Assembly: GCF_000003815.2 (NCBI RefSeq)
Contig: NC_049993.1
Location: 6,766,091 to 6,830,090 of the forward strand
Source: Branchiostoma floridae
Taxonomy: Eukaryota > Chordata > Leptocardii > Amphioxiformes > Branchiostomatidae
DNA: 64,000 bases
Direction: 5' to 3'
The notes under the pieces: generated by a model
Told to the model about the DNA's origin: nothing
What the model saw: the letters and a program-made list of their open reading frames with translations, nothing else
Database searches by the model: none
Part shown: piece after piece, positions 30,501-41,389 of the stretch
Position numbering within the stretch: position 1 is the stretch's first letter
Layout: each line of letters opens with the position of its first letter
Translations under genes and position numbers: made by a program

Positions 30501-33500
30501 CCCAATTGGTTAAACTTAAGTAGGGACAATAATGATGATAATGATGATGATGACCCTAGAACCTAACCCTATTTTAGCTTCAGTGCATACAGTAAGCCTG
30601 TACTAGTAGGCCTTACCTTGTGCAGAGAGAGGGGCCAATAGACTGGAGCTAAAATCCTAAGTAATGGGTACCAAGATAGATGATGATGTAAGAATAAATC
30701 TTCAGCTGACAAGACGCTTTCTTACCTGATCTGATGAACTGTCCCATCCTTCACGTGGATCTGGCAGTACCCAGCAACGCATTCCTGGCAGAAGAAGTGT
30801 CGGCACTCACTCATCAGGAAAAACTCAGCCCCCAGCTTCGAGTCAAAACAGATCCCACACTCCTGTGTGTTCCTTTGGAAGGCCTCAAACTCCTTTGCAT
30901 AATTGAACCTGTAAATTGTATAAAATTATATGTGACAAGTTAAGCACAGAAACGTATAGAAGTATCTGACTAGTTATTACGTGTATCATAACTGAAATAA
31001 GTTGCTTAACTGCACCATAACAGTACATGCACCTTGCATGTGCACTGTAACATCACATTTCAAACTAGAGTTCGGCGACCTCATACCTCCATGAAAATTT
31101 AGAGCTTTCGTAAATTTTATGCAATTGACTAACACATTAACATAATTTATGCATGGTATTGTTCATCATTGACTAACGTACACATGTCACAATTATAAAA
31201 TTCCCATTATTAATCATAAAGCGTTTTTGAAATTTTTACATAAATTATGCAAATAAGTTCCTCATTACCATATTTGGTATCTGCTTATATTCCACCCATC
31301 ATACTTAACATGTGTTACATTTATTGAAGTCCAGTTATTGAAAACAATGGAATTATACAATTTCCTCGTTAATTATGCAAATTAGGTCCTAATTCGCATA
31401 AAATGTATATTATTATGAACATCTTTGCCTAAGGTACCCGCATGCCTAATATGATGCCAATCCATCAATTTTTTCTGCAGTTATCCTCTTTAGAATGTCT
31501 TGACAAAAACGCCCCTGCAGTTCCGAAATTAAATGTTAGGGGGCTGAAACCTGCCCCACTTTGTCACGACACTGCAAGCTATCTACCAGCCAAATGTCAA
31601 GACCATATCACATCCAGAACAAGAGATACATTGAAAAAACTGCCATGATATAATATCCTCATTAATTATGCAAATGTACTCCTATTTTGCATAATTTAAT
31701 CTTGTACAACATTGTCTAAGGTACCTACATACCAAAAATGATGAATATCCGTTGTTCCCTTCTTGAGTTATCCTCGTCAGAAGTTTTTGACAAAAATGCC
31801 CCTGCTATCCCCAAACTAGACGCTAGGGGGCCCAAACTTACGTAATTTTTTCCTGAGCACAAGAGCTATCTAATACTTAAAAATCTTGACCATGTTCAGA
31901 ACACCGAGATAGCAAAACCGGAAGTTGCGCTGCAGTACCAAGGTCACACACCAGGGGGCCCAAAATTGACCTTGACCTTCGTCTTCCCAACCCCTACCCA
32001 CATACCAAATATCATCGTAGTCCATCAAGAGGTTCTCAAGTTATGATGACCACAAATATGCGGACACACAGACAGACACACACACAGACACACACACACA
32101 CAGACACACTCAAAACTATACCTCCATTTTTTCATGGAGGTAATGATGTACTCCATGCATTTTTACAACTTAGAAGGGATTTTTACCTTAAAGCTGAACT
32201 TAGAAAGTTGCTTCAGTTGGATAATTTAAAGCTGTGTGTTATACATTGTATAGTGTGCATTTTATATACTGTACAGTGTATCCGAATACATGCAATACCA
32301 GTGTTATTCTGCATTGAACTAAATTACTGACACCTGTTCATAAGAAAACCTTGGAAAAGTTAAAGGAATGTCTGATTGAACCTGAGTATTTCTTGAAGAC
32401 ACTGTACTGGGTCAGCTTGCTCAGACAAGACTCGTGGATCACTCAGGAAATTCTGCTTCTCCTCAGGTGTGGCTGCTCCATCAAACCTCATGCTCACGGG
32501 CATCAGTATGATGTAGTCATCCAAACCCAGGAATCTACAGGAACATGAAACACACTGTTAGCTTTTTGGTACATGTTAACTGTAATATTGCAATAACTAA
32601 AATCAGGAGATCGTATTACTCATCCAGCTTACATGCTCACTGCTTTGGAAGATAACCAACATCACATGTTACAATTCAATCTAGGTACAGTACTAGTAGA
32701 ACAATATCATATCATTTCAAAACTTCCTTTTGCAGTACTTCAGTCAAATAAGCTATGCATCAAAGGCTAAAAATATCCACCTGCAGCAGCTGTCTTTTGA
32801 GATTGTACAAAAATACTAATAAAGGATTTGCAACTAACAAGATCCAGGCTCATTACCACAAATCACATATTGTAGGTAGCAGAAAAAAAATAATGTTTTA
32901 ATCAGTAACTGACTCACTGGATAGTACTACTCTGTAGCCAATCCACCCAAGTATAGATGATGGGCAGTCCCTTAGACTCTTCCCATAGTGCATCCAGCTG
33001 TTTACAGAGCGTGCTCAGCTTAGTTCTGTCCAACCACAGGCAGCTGATGACAAAGCAGGGCGGGTCATGGCTGGGGTAGGTCGGAGGAAGGGTCAGGTCA
33101 AGGGTCAAGGGAGGCAGGTGGGAGACATTGAATGATGCATGCCAACGTCGACCTGGAATAATAGAGCAATGGACAATGTTATAGGAGTAAAATCATTGCG
33201 TATTTTCAATGCACAAATACAGAACATTCTTATGATACATCTGCAAGTAATTCTAATCATTTCTATCATAGCTGGAGATGTTGGTTCCTTATAATGTGCT
33301 ATGTTTGAGGAGGGCCAAACTTTGAGCAAATTAAAGAACCCATCACACATATATTGATAAGATTAGGGATCCATCTTGGTGTGGCTCAGAGCAAGGAGGT
33401 TGAAAAGAGGACCTCCTTGCTCAGAGTGACCTGAACCCAATAAAACCTCCTTGCAATTTGATCAAACCTATCACTATAGTCTCTTCCTCCTTCCTATACT

Positions 33501-35151
33501 GTGAACTTTACATGCTGAGAACACCTCTGTTTCCTCCTTACTACAAGACCAAGTCCTTTTGAACTTAATCAATCTGTAGCATGATGCCCACCTGACATGG
33601 ACCTGTTGAATTCTGGTCTGCTGGATGATGATGAAGAACAGACAGCAGCTGCCTCAGCCTCCTTCACATCGCTGTCCCCAGGCAGCCACAGCTGTACCTC
33701 CAGCTGTCTCCTGGGCAAGTCTACAGGAACAGCAACCTGTAAAATGCATTATCAGACCAGACATTAGAGATGATGCATTTTGAACATAAAATGGTTGACA
33801 CCCGAAATGCTTGAACAAACAAGCAGAAGAAAGCACAATGGTGAAAATTAAAAGGATTCCTGCTAGTTCATTGATTTTGTTTGATTGAAGATCATTTAAG
33901 CTGGATAACTCTTTAGTGTTTGATTGATTGATTGATTGATTGATCATTTAAGCTGGATAACTCAATTCTAACTCTGCTTTCCAGGTGATGTGAAAACAAT
34001 TTGTTCTTTTCTTTAACTGAATTATAAACATTGCAGTGACAAAAAGAGACAAACCAGTCCTTACCTTGAAGGCAAACCTACTATCTTCTTCTTCTTCCTG
34101 ATGTCTGCTCCTTAAAGTAACATTTTGTTCAAGAATCGACTCCAGGGCAAGAATCTGTAAAGGCAGAGGCATAAAGATTACATTTAAGTGGAAACAAAAT
34201 CCATCCTATATTGTGCGATATACTGTAAATGCAGAAATGTTTGCGGTGGATTAATGTTCGCGGTTTTCGCGGCGGCCGCTTCACCGCGAATTTTAAAACC
34301 ACCGCGAACATTTTTCCATAACAGTAAGAGTCTATAGTGCATGGCGATACCGCGAAATTAAAACCACCGCAAAAAGTCCGTTTTCCCGCTACGGCAAAAT
34401 TAAATCCCCGCAAACTTAAATGCATTTACAGTACTTGTTTGCACCTGCATCTGCAGTGGCCATGGCCATACCCAGAGACAACCCCATCGATCTACTGGGC
34501 AAAGTAGGGAATCCTGGGCTGGGACGGGCAGGCCTCCTGCCTGGGCACAGAAAGACTCAACTGTGGGAGCCGCAACAATGCTTGGCAGGGCATTTCATTG
34601 TGGAATTGTGCGAGGGAAGAATGAATGCTTGTATGTTGATTTGTGCGAGTATATTGTGTGGATATCTACTGGTTTGAAAATTCTTGAGAAGGAACATGAG
34701 CTCAGTTTGGTTATCAAACTTCACCTAGAAGCGTGGTTTTGTGAATCAGCATCCTTCTTCTTCTACTTGTTCTTTGAATTTTATCAAGGCACATATCATT
34801 CCCCATGGTCATTAACAGTATTCATAAATTTGTTTGGGATGCCTATTAAAGTACTCAAGCAAGGCAGTGCTAATGTGTCGTAAATAAAACGTTATTAATA
34901 ACGTTACGCCCGGATGATGATGATGAATAATATAGTAGTGCTGTACAGACTACAATGCAGAAGTACATGTATGAAGGAAGTGCAGCAAAATTTGCAGGGA
35001 ACAAGGAAGTTCTCTGTAGGCAGTGCTGATGTAACAGTTAGCTCACCTCATCGTTTTGTTCTTCGAAGTTCGCCTGTGCCTGCTCCCTCTCCATGGAGAC
35101 ACTCGCGCCACCATCAACAACACTTCCGGGTTCGCTTGGTCCTTCCGCCAT
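27080..35151 (-). CDS. RNF14: RNF14-like RBR E3 ubiquitin ligase
   Basis: Exons in transcript order: 35151-35047, 34154-34065, 33736-33592, 33152-32918, 32534-32382, 30908-30726, 30164-30065, 29624-29478, 29184-29119, 28999-28809, 28197-28038, 27556-27440, 27184-27080. The sum is 1797 nt (598 aa plus TAA) with consistent phases. Layout: RWD about 36-191, linker, RING1 from about 259 (ECGIC, ECRHFFC), IBR about 304-386 (CSGSCLFCFC type), RING2 with CPQC at 460-463 and catalytic Cys473 in GCNKMTC, then a second RING2-like module at 547-598. RBR ligases pass ubiquitin from E2 to the RING2 cysteine and on to substrate. RNF14 family members act in cytosol and nucleus; vertebrate RNF14 is known as an androgen receptor partner and in ribosome-stall responses. 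The symbol is by family; orthology was not tested. Confidence 0.87.
27300..27412 (+). mobile_element. SINE fragment in the last RNF14-like intron
   Basis: TGTGTGCCGCAATTGGC, AGAGGTTCCAATTCTGG and GTGCCCTTGGGAAAGGCACT match the head and middle of the SINE copies at 16391 and 20539. It lies between exons 13 and 12 of the minus-strand gene. Confidence 0.65.
27789..27965. repeat. dispersed repeat, copy 2 (pairs with 24541-24730)
   Basis: Same ordered blocks as copy 1, including TTTTCAAAATATTTCAGTTTG and GACTTGATATCC. It lies in an RNF14-like intron. Confidence 0.7.
29297..29395. repeat. dispersed repeat, copy 2 (pairs with 13565-13665)
   Basis: GCCAGTGGATTAG, GCTGTAGTGATTACAC and a TGTGTGGC block in the same order as copy 1. 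Located in an intron of the minus-strand gene. Confidence 0.6.
31084..32142. mobile_element. 1.06-kb repeat with 14-bp inverted ends in RNF14-like intron 5
   Basis: TACCTCCATGAAAA at 31084 is mirrored by TTTTCATGGAGGTA ending at 32142. Inside are two similar blocks containing GACAAAAACGCCCCTGC or GACAAAAATGCCCCTGC and repeated ATTATGCAAAT, then a CA-rich microsatellite (about 32061-32110). A partial relative is seen near 24120-24260. No transposase ORF; non-autonomous. Confidence 0.65.
33918..33942. repeat. (TGAT)n microsatellite
   Basis: About six TGAT units in an RNF14-like intron. Confidence 0.85.
34221..34433. mobile_element. TA-flanked MITE, family 1 copy A
   Basis: The ends TACTGTAAATGC and GCATTTACAGTA are exact mirrors and inner ends share TTTGCGG. 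The inside is made of GCGG/CCGC tracts facing each other. Its TA edges fit a Tc1/mariner-like target. 213 bp, in intron 1 of the RNF14-like gene. Confidence 0.85.
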
Positions 35152-35853
35152 GGCAACTTTCACATCTTCTCTACATGCAAATCACATAAACAGCAGCTTA
35201 AAATGTTGCACCAACAGACCACAGTATACAGGATATCATACATGCACTACTCGGCGGTATTTATGGACAATTTCTTCAATCTATTGCGTACCTATTGCAC
35301 AAACCGCTTTTTTACTAGTACGGGACATCCCATGTTATTAACAGGGAATGCTTAAAATTTAATACTGGAGGAGAGTATCTCCAATATTTCAAATGATTTA
35401 ACACAACATAATACTTAATCATATTTTGTTTATCTTTATCATTTCATAATTTACATAAGTGCACAAATATTTTATACGGAAACTTTCTGCTTTGAACACC
35501 CCCCTATTTTGTCGATTAGATTGTCCTAAGTTAATTAATCAGTGGCAGCAAAACGTAACTTTTTCAAATCATCATTTACAGCAAAAAGTTATAAGCAGAG
35601 ATAAATAAACACAATTTGAAATGTTATATAAAATTAGTTTTAAAACTATGACATCAGTTTTTTGTCATAGATATTTTGCTTTTTCTCGTTTCTACCCAAT
35701 GTAAAATTTGTTTCTCTGCCCTCAAGGCTCCGAAGATAGAACGACCTTTGACCCACATCTCATCACTTTCCCAACTGAGATTTTTACGTCGTAGTTCACT
35801 TCCTGGATTGACCAAACTCTGGCAAATTTAGATGAAATTCTCGGTCTTCAACG
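35152..35853. promoter_or_regulatory. putative bidirectional promoter of the RNF14-like and EFCAB14-like genes
   Basis: 702 bp separate the two start codons, which point away from each other. The region is AT-rich in the middle. CACTTCCTGG near 35808 and ACTTCCGGG near 35123 (inside the first RNF14-like codons) resemble ETS sites, common in housekeeping bidirectional promoters. No TATA box at either end. Promoter function is inferred from geometry. Confidence 0.5.
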
Positions 35854-35870
35854 ATGAAGAAGAACGGTAA
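35832..35870 (+). other. upstream ORF overlapping the EFCAB14-like start
   Basis: ATG at 35832 opens 12 codons ending in TAA at 35870, out of frame with and overlapping the main ATG at 35854. If both are in the mRNA it would reduce main-frame initiation. Confidence 0.5.
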
Positions 35871-38043
35871 CGGAGTCACAGCAGTGGAAAACGGGGAAGG
35901 GGCCCAGCTCCTGGGCTCAGGGAGCGACTCTGAGGTGCAAGAATTCGCTCTTCCCCCAAGAAAACCGGGCAAGGTATCTCGGAAGTCAAAGTAAGTTCTA
36001 CGTGTCAGTCTGCAAGTTTAAGTGGACTGTTTCTAGATCTATCTTGATATGATATGATATACTCAGAGAATGCAACGTTTCACATCGGGGGAATTGTCGG
36101 ATTTTTAATGTTATTTTTCACATGTTTGGGGACCTCCTGGAGTTTTATATTAGAAGCAGATGTGTTGTAGTCTGGCACGCACGATTGTGCAAATCGTCGC
36201 AACATCGGAATGTAGATTGAAGTTTATACACAGTTCATTGTGACGTCCAACTGCTTGCTTAAAAGCCCGTGCATGTTTTCTAAACCATCTCTGAAAGGAT
36301 AGATCAAGTTTCACACAAATCATTGTATGGTTAACACTTTTGTCAGAGGTGCTAATGCAGTGTGAAAAGTTTATGTTAACGTTTTAACGTCATGTCTTTT
36401 GTGATAATGGAACTAACGTTATGATCAGGAACAGATGAATATCAGCTTCTGAAATCAGGAATAACGAATATATTGGGTTCTGCTTTTTCTTCGTATTTGT
36501 TGTAGATAATGCTTATGGTATTGCATTTTATCATTTATGTTATTTCTCATTACCATAATTTTGTCACTGAAAGTCTATGACTCATTTTATGTGACTTTTG
36601 GGTGCATTTTCCATGACGAAATATTTATCAGCCACTTAACATATATTGTGAACATAACCTGTTGTTCCAGTTCTAGTAGTGCCCTTTCAGATGTGTCATA
36701 GTACTGTTATGAGTGATTGAACTGTGATTCACTCACCACACCTGCAGGCATTATTAGCCTCCAGGCATTAGTATCCACCCTGTCTTGTGAGTTACTAGTA
36801 CCTCAAAGGAGGGTGGTACCCATGCTCACTTGCTACTAATGGTATGTACTGTAATTCACTTTGTCTTCTCGGTACCAAACTTTCATGGTCTGAGAAAATT
36901 TAACTTGTTCTCGGAACTAAATGTTCACTGTCACGGCAAGTGCACATAAAAAAAGTCTGTGAATTATTTGTTACTGGTAATGATAAGTTCACGTTACCGT
37001 GAAAACCGTGAACATAACAGTACATTGAAAAAATCAGGAATTACAGTATTTGCAAGCAACAAGTTGCAAAATTGCAGTAAAAGTTGTGTTTTAATAGGGT
37101 CCCAATATTACATATGAAATATTTTTTTCTAGGTTTGAGTTCTTCTAAAGTGGGTCAGTTACATCAAATACTAATGTCTCAGTCCCTATTTTTGGATATC
37201 AAATTTTTCAGCAGATATTTGTATTTCCACTATTAGTTCTGGTTGTGTATGCATGTAATAGGAGAACAGAGAGTTGAGTGCCTCTGTGTATTGTGAAATG
37301 TTTTCAGAGCATCCTTGATTGTCCACAAGTGTGCCTATTAGATGTTGATAAACAAAAAAGTTGAGTGCCTCTTGTTGTGGTGTGAAAAAAATCAGAGCAT
37401 ACTTGATTGTCATTAAATGTCAAGTATTAGAGTATTAGATGTCAAATGTTTAGGCTTGACTGATTCTTCACAAACAGTGTTGACACTGAAAAGGCGATTC
37501 CTGAAGTTCCTTTATTCAAATTCAAATTGTTTTTGTCCAGCCCACAAAGTAAAAACCATCATGAATAGCTAATGGAATTATGATTAGAATAACAGGCAGA
37601 GACTATTGTAATACAGGTCTTAGCAATTCTTGTAAGTTGTATGCAATAATGGCTTTACATGTAGTTATTTTTCCGACAGTGACAGTTGTACAAATGTTTA
37701 AATTTTTCATGTCTCCTTGCAATAGGATTCTCTTACAGAATCCAAAAGATATAACTATTGTACATCAGTTTTAGGAAAACAGTATTTTTTTTTTGCTTTT
37801 GTGGTAACAACTGAACAAGACATATTGATTACTGACACCATCACCATCACCTGTCTGCCTTATATAGGAAAGCAACAGTGAAGGTTCGGGATGTGGAGCC
37901 CTCCCGAGGCGGCTGCTGCTCGTGTCAGCTGGTGTGTCATGTCTTCCTGTACCTGCTGATCATAGGAGCCATGGGGGGTCTGGCATGGCTCACCTACAAT
38001 ATCAAAACTGAGATGGACCATCTTAGGAACAGACTCATCACAA
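35854..38043 (+). CDS. EFCAB14-like N-terminal module 1 (partial: first exon and membrane exon)
   Basis: Exons 35854-35990 (phase 2 out) and 37868-38043 (phase 1 out). They encode a hydrophilic cytoplasmic N-terminus with GSDSEVQEFALPPRK, a Cys cluster (GGCCSCQLVC) and one membrane helix about residues 67-88, followed by KTEMDHLRNRL, the start of a coiled coil. It is paralogous to module 2 at 40137-41389, with the same order, phases and motif spacing. It may be an alternative 5' end of one gene or the start of a tandem duplicate. EFCAB14 proteins are type II-like membrane proteins with a coiled coil and C-terminal EF hands; those later parts were not found here. Confidence 0.65.
36847..37048. 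mobile_element. TA-flanked MITE, family 2
   Basis: The ends TACTGTAATTC and GAATTACAGTA mirror each other; inside, GTTCACTGTCACGG faces CCGTGAACAT. 202 bp, in the intron of module 1. Confidence 0.75.
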
Positions 38044-38102
38044 GTAAGGGTGTGGCGCGGTGTGGGCTGGCTAAGGGGTGGAATAAAGACAGAAAATAAC
38101 TT

Positions 38103-38192
38103 GGATGGTTGGGTTGATAGTGGAATGAATGGATGGAAGGATGGTTGGATGTACGTAGCAAACATTTAACAGATGGATAGATGGGTGGATGT
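38103..38192. repeat. GGAT-rich simple repeat
   Basis: Imperfect GGATGGTT, GGATGGAA and GATGGATA units. Confidence 0.7.
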
Positions 38193-38589
38193 AAGAATGG
38201 GCATTGAATACAGAAAGAAAATACTCAGCCATTGATTAAAAACAATGGAAGATCTCCCATAACAACAATTATGTCAGAAAGAGGAATTAGGTCTGAGTAT
38301 GTGGTGTGCTGTCAGCATTTTTTAATGCTTGACCAATGGACAAGACTCCCAAGTCAAAGTACATAGACCTGGTGGTAAGTACCATGTTTTTGTTTGCTTG
38401 TTTGTTTTGTATAAGTCGTAAACTCTTGTTAGATGTAACACACAGTTTTGTACAGTAAGTGCAAGCTGCGTCAGACTGCACTGCAAGGTTTGATCCATGC
38501 ACTCCGGGAAGTACCCCTTCTCTTTTTGATATCAATTAAAGGTATTTTCAACACGCTGAAGGTGTGACTCTCCTGCAATATGGGACGTC

Positions 38590-38712
38590 TGGCTTTCCAT
38601 CCATGACATGCCATGGCCATGACATTGGGGCTTGCTAAGGGTTCAAACCAGGAATCTGAAGGTCCTAAGCCAATAACCCTATTAAACCACAAGACCACCT
38701 TACATGTTGGAA
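38590..38712 (-). mobile_element. possible tRNA-derived SINE, inverted
   Basis: On the minus strand it has GGTTTAATAGGGTTATTGG and, after about 25 bases, CTGGTTTGAACCC, which resembles a polymerase III B box. The family differs from the 16391/20539 SINE. Confidence 0.35.
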
Positions 38713-39869
38713 CAGGACACCTATTTGTTGCTTTCACTTCAAGTCAATGTTCATTGTAAATGGTAGTATATCAATTACAAAAGCAGTCTCTCTAATACAA
38801 GTACAGTATTTCTTTCTTCTTTAGTCTTACAGCCTCTCTATAGATTGTGCAGGTTTCCTTTCAATGGCTTTTACCTCTGTTTGTTGTGAAAATAGGCTAT
38901 ATGGGTAGAGAATACAAGCATAAATTGAGTTGACTACATGTAGGTGTTTTTGTATACATAAAGCTGTGGTCTGTTAGCTCACTGAGACATCTTACAAATA
39001 AGACAGCTGCACTGCCCATACTGTAGGCCTTTATGCAAACTGATGACCGGAGTCACCATGGTTAAAGTCCAGGTTCTCTCCTGGTAGATTTACATTTTGA
39101 ATATGAAAAAAAGAAATGTAACAAATAGGAAGACTTGCTTTGAATTGTAGTTAGTGTCAAAATATGAGCAGTTGGGGATGGATTCATGTTTTGAATGATA
39201 CATGTGATGATTTTGTATCATTTCCTTTTTAGAAACAAAAAAAATGAAGCAGAATTTAGAAATCGAAATTGTGTGGCCTTACCTTAAACCTTAACCAATG
39301 ACTTTTTTAGATAATGATTTAGCGTTAGTTGTTCAGCCAGCAATGATACTGAAGTTCAAAATAGTTTGTGAAGTTTTGAATCTTCCATCAAAGCCTAGTA
39401 CAAGCCGTTAGAGTCACAGTATCATGGTACTCACACCTTTTACAATGGGACGATGGGTTGTCCTATGAGTTTTCAGAGTTTGTTGAACTTCTATTATGCA
39501 AGTAATTTTTAGTTATGCTATAAAATCCTCATCACTTCATTGCAGTGAAATAGTTGCATTGTGTCCTACATTCATACTATGAGAATTTTGTCATGAGCTG
39601 TTTATTACCTTGTGACTAAAGTGTGTAGGTATGCAGGTGTACATAAAGGTCTGACAGGTGGTCACATGATCATTAAATGTCACACAGGACAGCCATCTTG
39701 GGTTGTGCTTGGTGCATGAAAGGGTGCCTCTGATTGGTTTCTATGTGATGCTGGCTTGGCATTGTTTCTAGTGCAGTTGATTCTTTTTATTAGAATTTGA
39801 TACATCATAGTTTCTGTTTTTCTATAAATGAATACCTTGTGATGCGTTCAGGGGAGTGTTTCTCCCCTA

Positions 39870-40136
39870 ATTGCTCCTTATATAGTTTGACGGAAGCTTT
39901 GTTCTTGTGGTCACCTTTGACCGCGACCAATCAGCGCGGGGCTTACATGAAGTTAGGTTCTTGACGCATCAGAGATTTTGTTGTGAAATCGACGTAGCAA
40001 AAACACCCGGATTTGAACTACAGGTGCAATATTCCAGGATTTCTTGCCCTTCTGGCGTATTTGCCGCCCAGATCTTGCCACCGTGGATTCCAAGGACACA
40101 AGACTGGATGTTTCTTTCAAAGGACCCGGAAAAAGG
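39870..40136 (+). promoter_or_regulatory. putative second promoter and 5' UTR of the EFCAB14-like gene
   Basis: GACCAATCAGCG (CCAAT box at 39927-39931) and TTATATAG (39879-39886) lie 200-260 bp before the ATG at 40137. They support a promoter for module 2 separate from that of module 1. The exact start is unknown. Confidence 0.4.
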
Positions 40137-41389
40137 ATGAAGAAAAGGAAGGAATTGGACGCATTAGTCAGCGGCAAGTTGACGAAAAAGAAGCGAGAGG
40201 GACATGAACTCTTGCGGTCCACCGGCAGCGATTCGTCCGATCTGGAGGAATTTTCTCTCCCTGTTAGGAAATCAGGTTTCTCAAAAAGGCAAGGAAAACG
40301 CGTTATCATGTTTACATAGCGTCAGCGATGTGGCGATAGCTCTGTTTCTCATGATCCAACTCTCGGTTTATGGGGGGAGGGGGGCGTCGTCTTCCGAGTT
40401 GACAAAATATGGTCCGACTCGTTTTGACTCCCTTCTGAGGTTTTGTACCCGATCTACACGATCCAATAATGTTTTGTCTTCTATATATAAACATTGAAGT
40501 ATTCTCTTTCCTTTGATGATTAAAAAGATGATGTTAATATCGCGCTATTTCAAGGAAGCAGTTGGATATAAATGAATGGGATATTATTTTCCCGGAGGCG
40601 TTTCCTACCGCAAATTATGACAATGTTTTGGTTCTTAGTCCTTAATATCGTCTCTAGGTCACCGACCGCCTACCATTTCATAACTATTACAGGGCACTGG
40701 AAACTATAAAAAAAAAAGAAGAAAAAAGTTTTCACAAAAAGGGAAAATGAGAGTACAAGGAGAAAGTTTTTTTGTAAAGCTAAACCACCCTGACATTATC
40801 ATAATGACTGCATTTATGTGTGCTAAAATATTTTCCACAATATAGTTTTGAACTTATTCATTCCTGAAATATCTAATGGATAAATTTGATTAACCATGCC
40901 TATCCTCCAGAGCTTGGAAACTTGAATTTGTTCAATGATATCTCGTTATCTTTTTGTCAGATTTATAGTGCTATGTGCTATTGGAAAGCACATTTATTAT
41001 GTTGCAACAGAGAGCTCTCATTTTGGTTACCATGATACCATATTTGCCATAATCCTACATTCAAAAGTTGAACACCAGAGCTGACCGTTTGAGTTTGTTG
41101 TAAAGCCACGCTGACCTCAACTTTTACACCTCCAAGGCACCCAGGGTACATATATAACTATATACCTGATTGGTATCAGATTGGTATATTATTATATAAC
41201 GTACCTTTAGTAAGCAAGTGGTTGTGTTGCCCCTCAGACATTCCAGATGCAGGTTGTGTACCAGGTCATGTTTCCCTCTCTGTATATTCGTCTTGATGAC
41301 GGCCTGTATCGTCACCACGGGCGGACTGGTCTGGATGCACCTGGACCTTAAGAAGGACCTGGACAATCTCAGGGAACACCTTGCTAGAG
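40137..41389 (+). CDS. EFCAB14: EFCAB14-like N-terminal module 2 (partial: first exon and membrane exon)
   Basis: Exons 40137-40309 and 41238-41389. The start MKKRKELDAL and the later HELLRSTGSDS and EEFSLPVRK recall the N-terminus of EFCAB14. The second exon has RCRLCTRSCFPLC followed by a membrane helix about residues 70-91 and LKKDLDNLREHLA, the start of a coiled coil, again as in EFCAB14. The donor used for the first exon (AT, then gtttac) is weak and chosen because it is the only phase-2 option before the in-frame stop. The protein continues in phase 1 after 41389, but no downstream exon is secure, so the gene is partial here. Confidence 0.68.
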
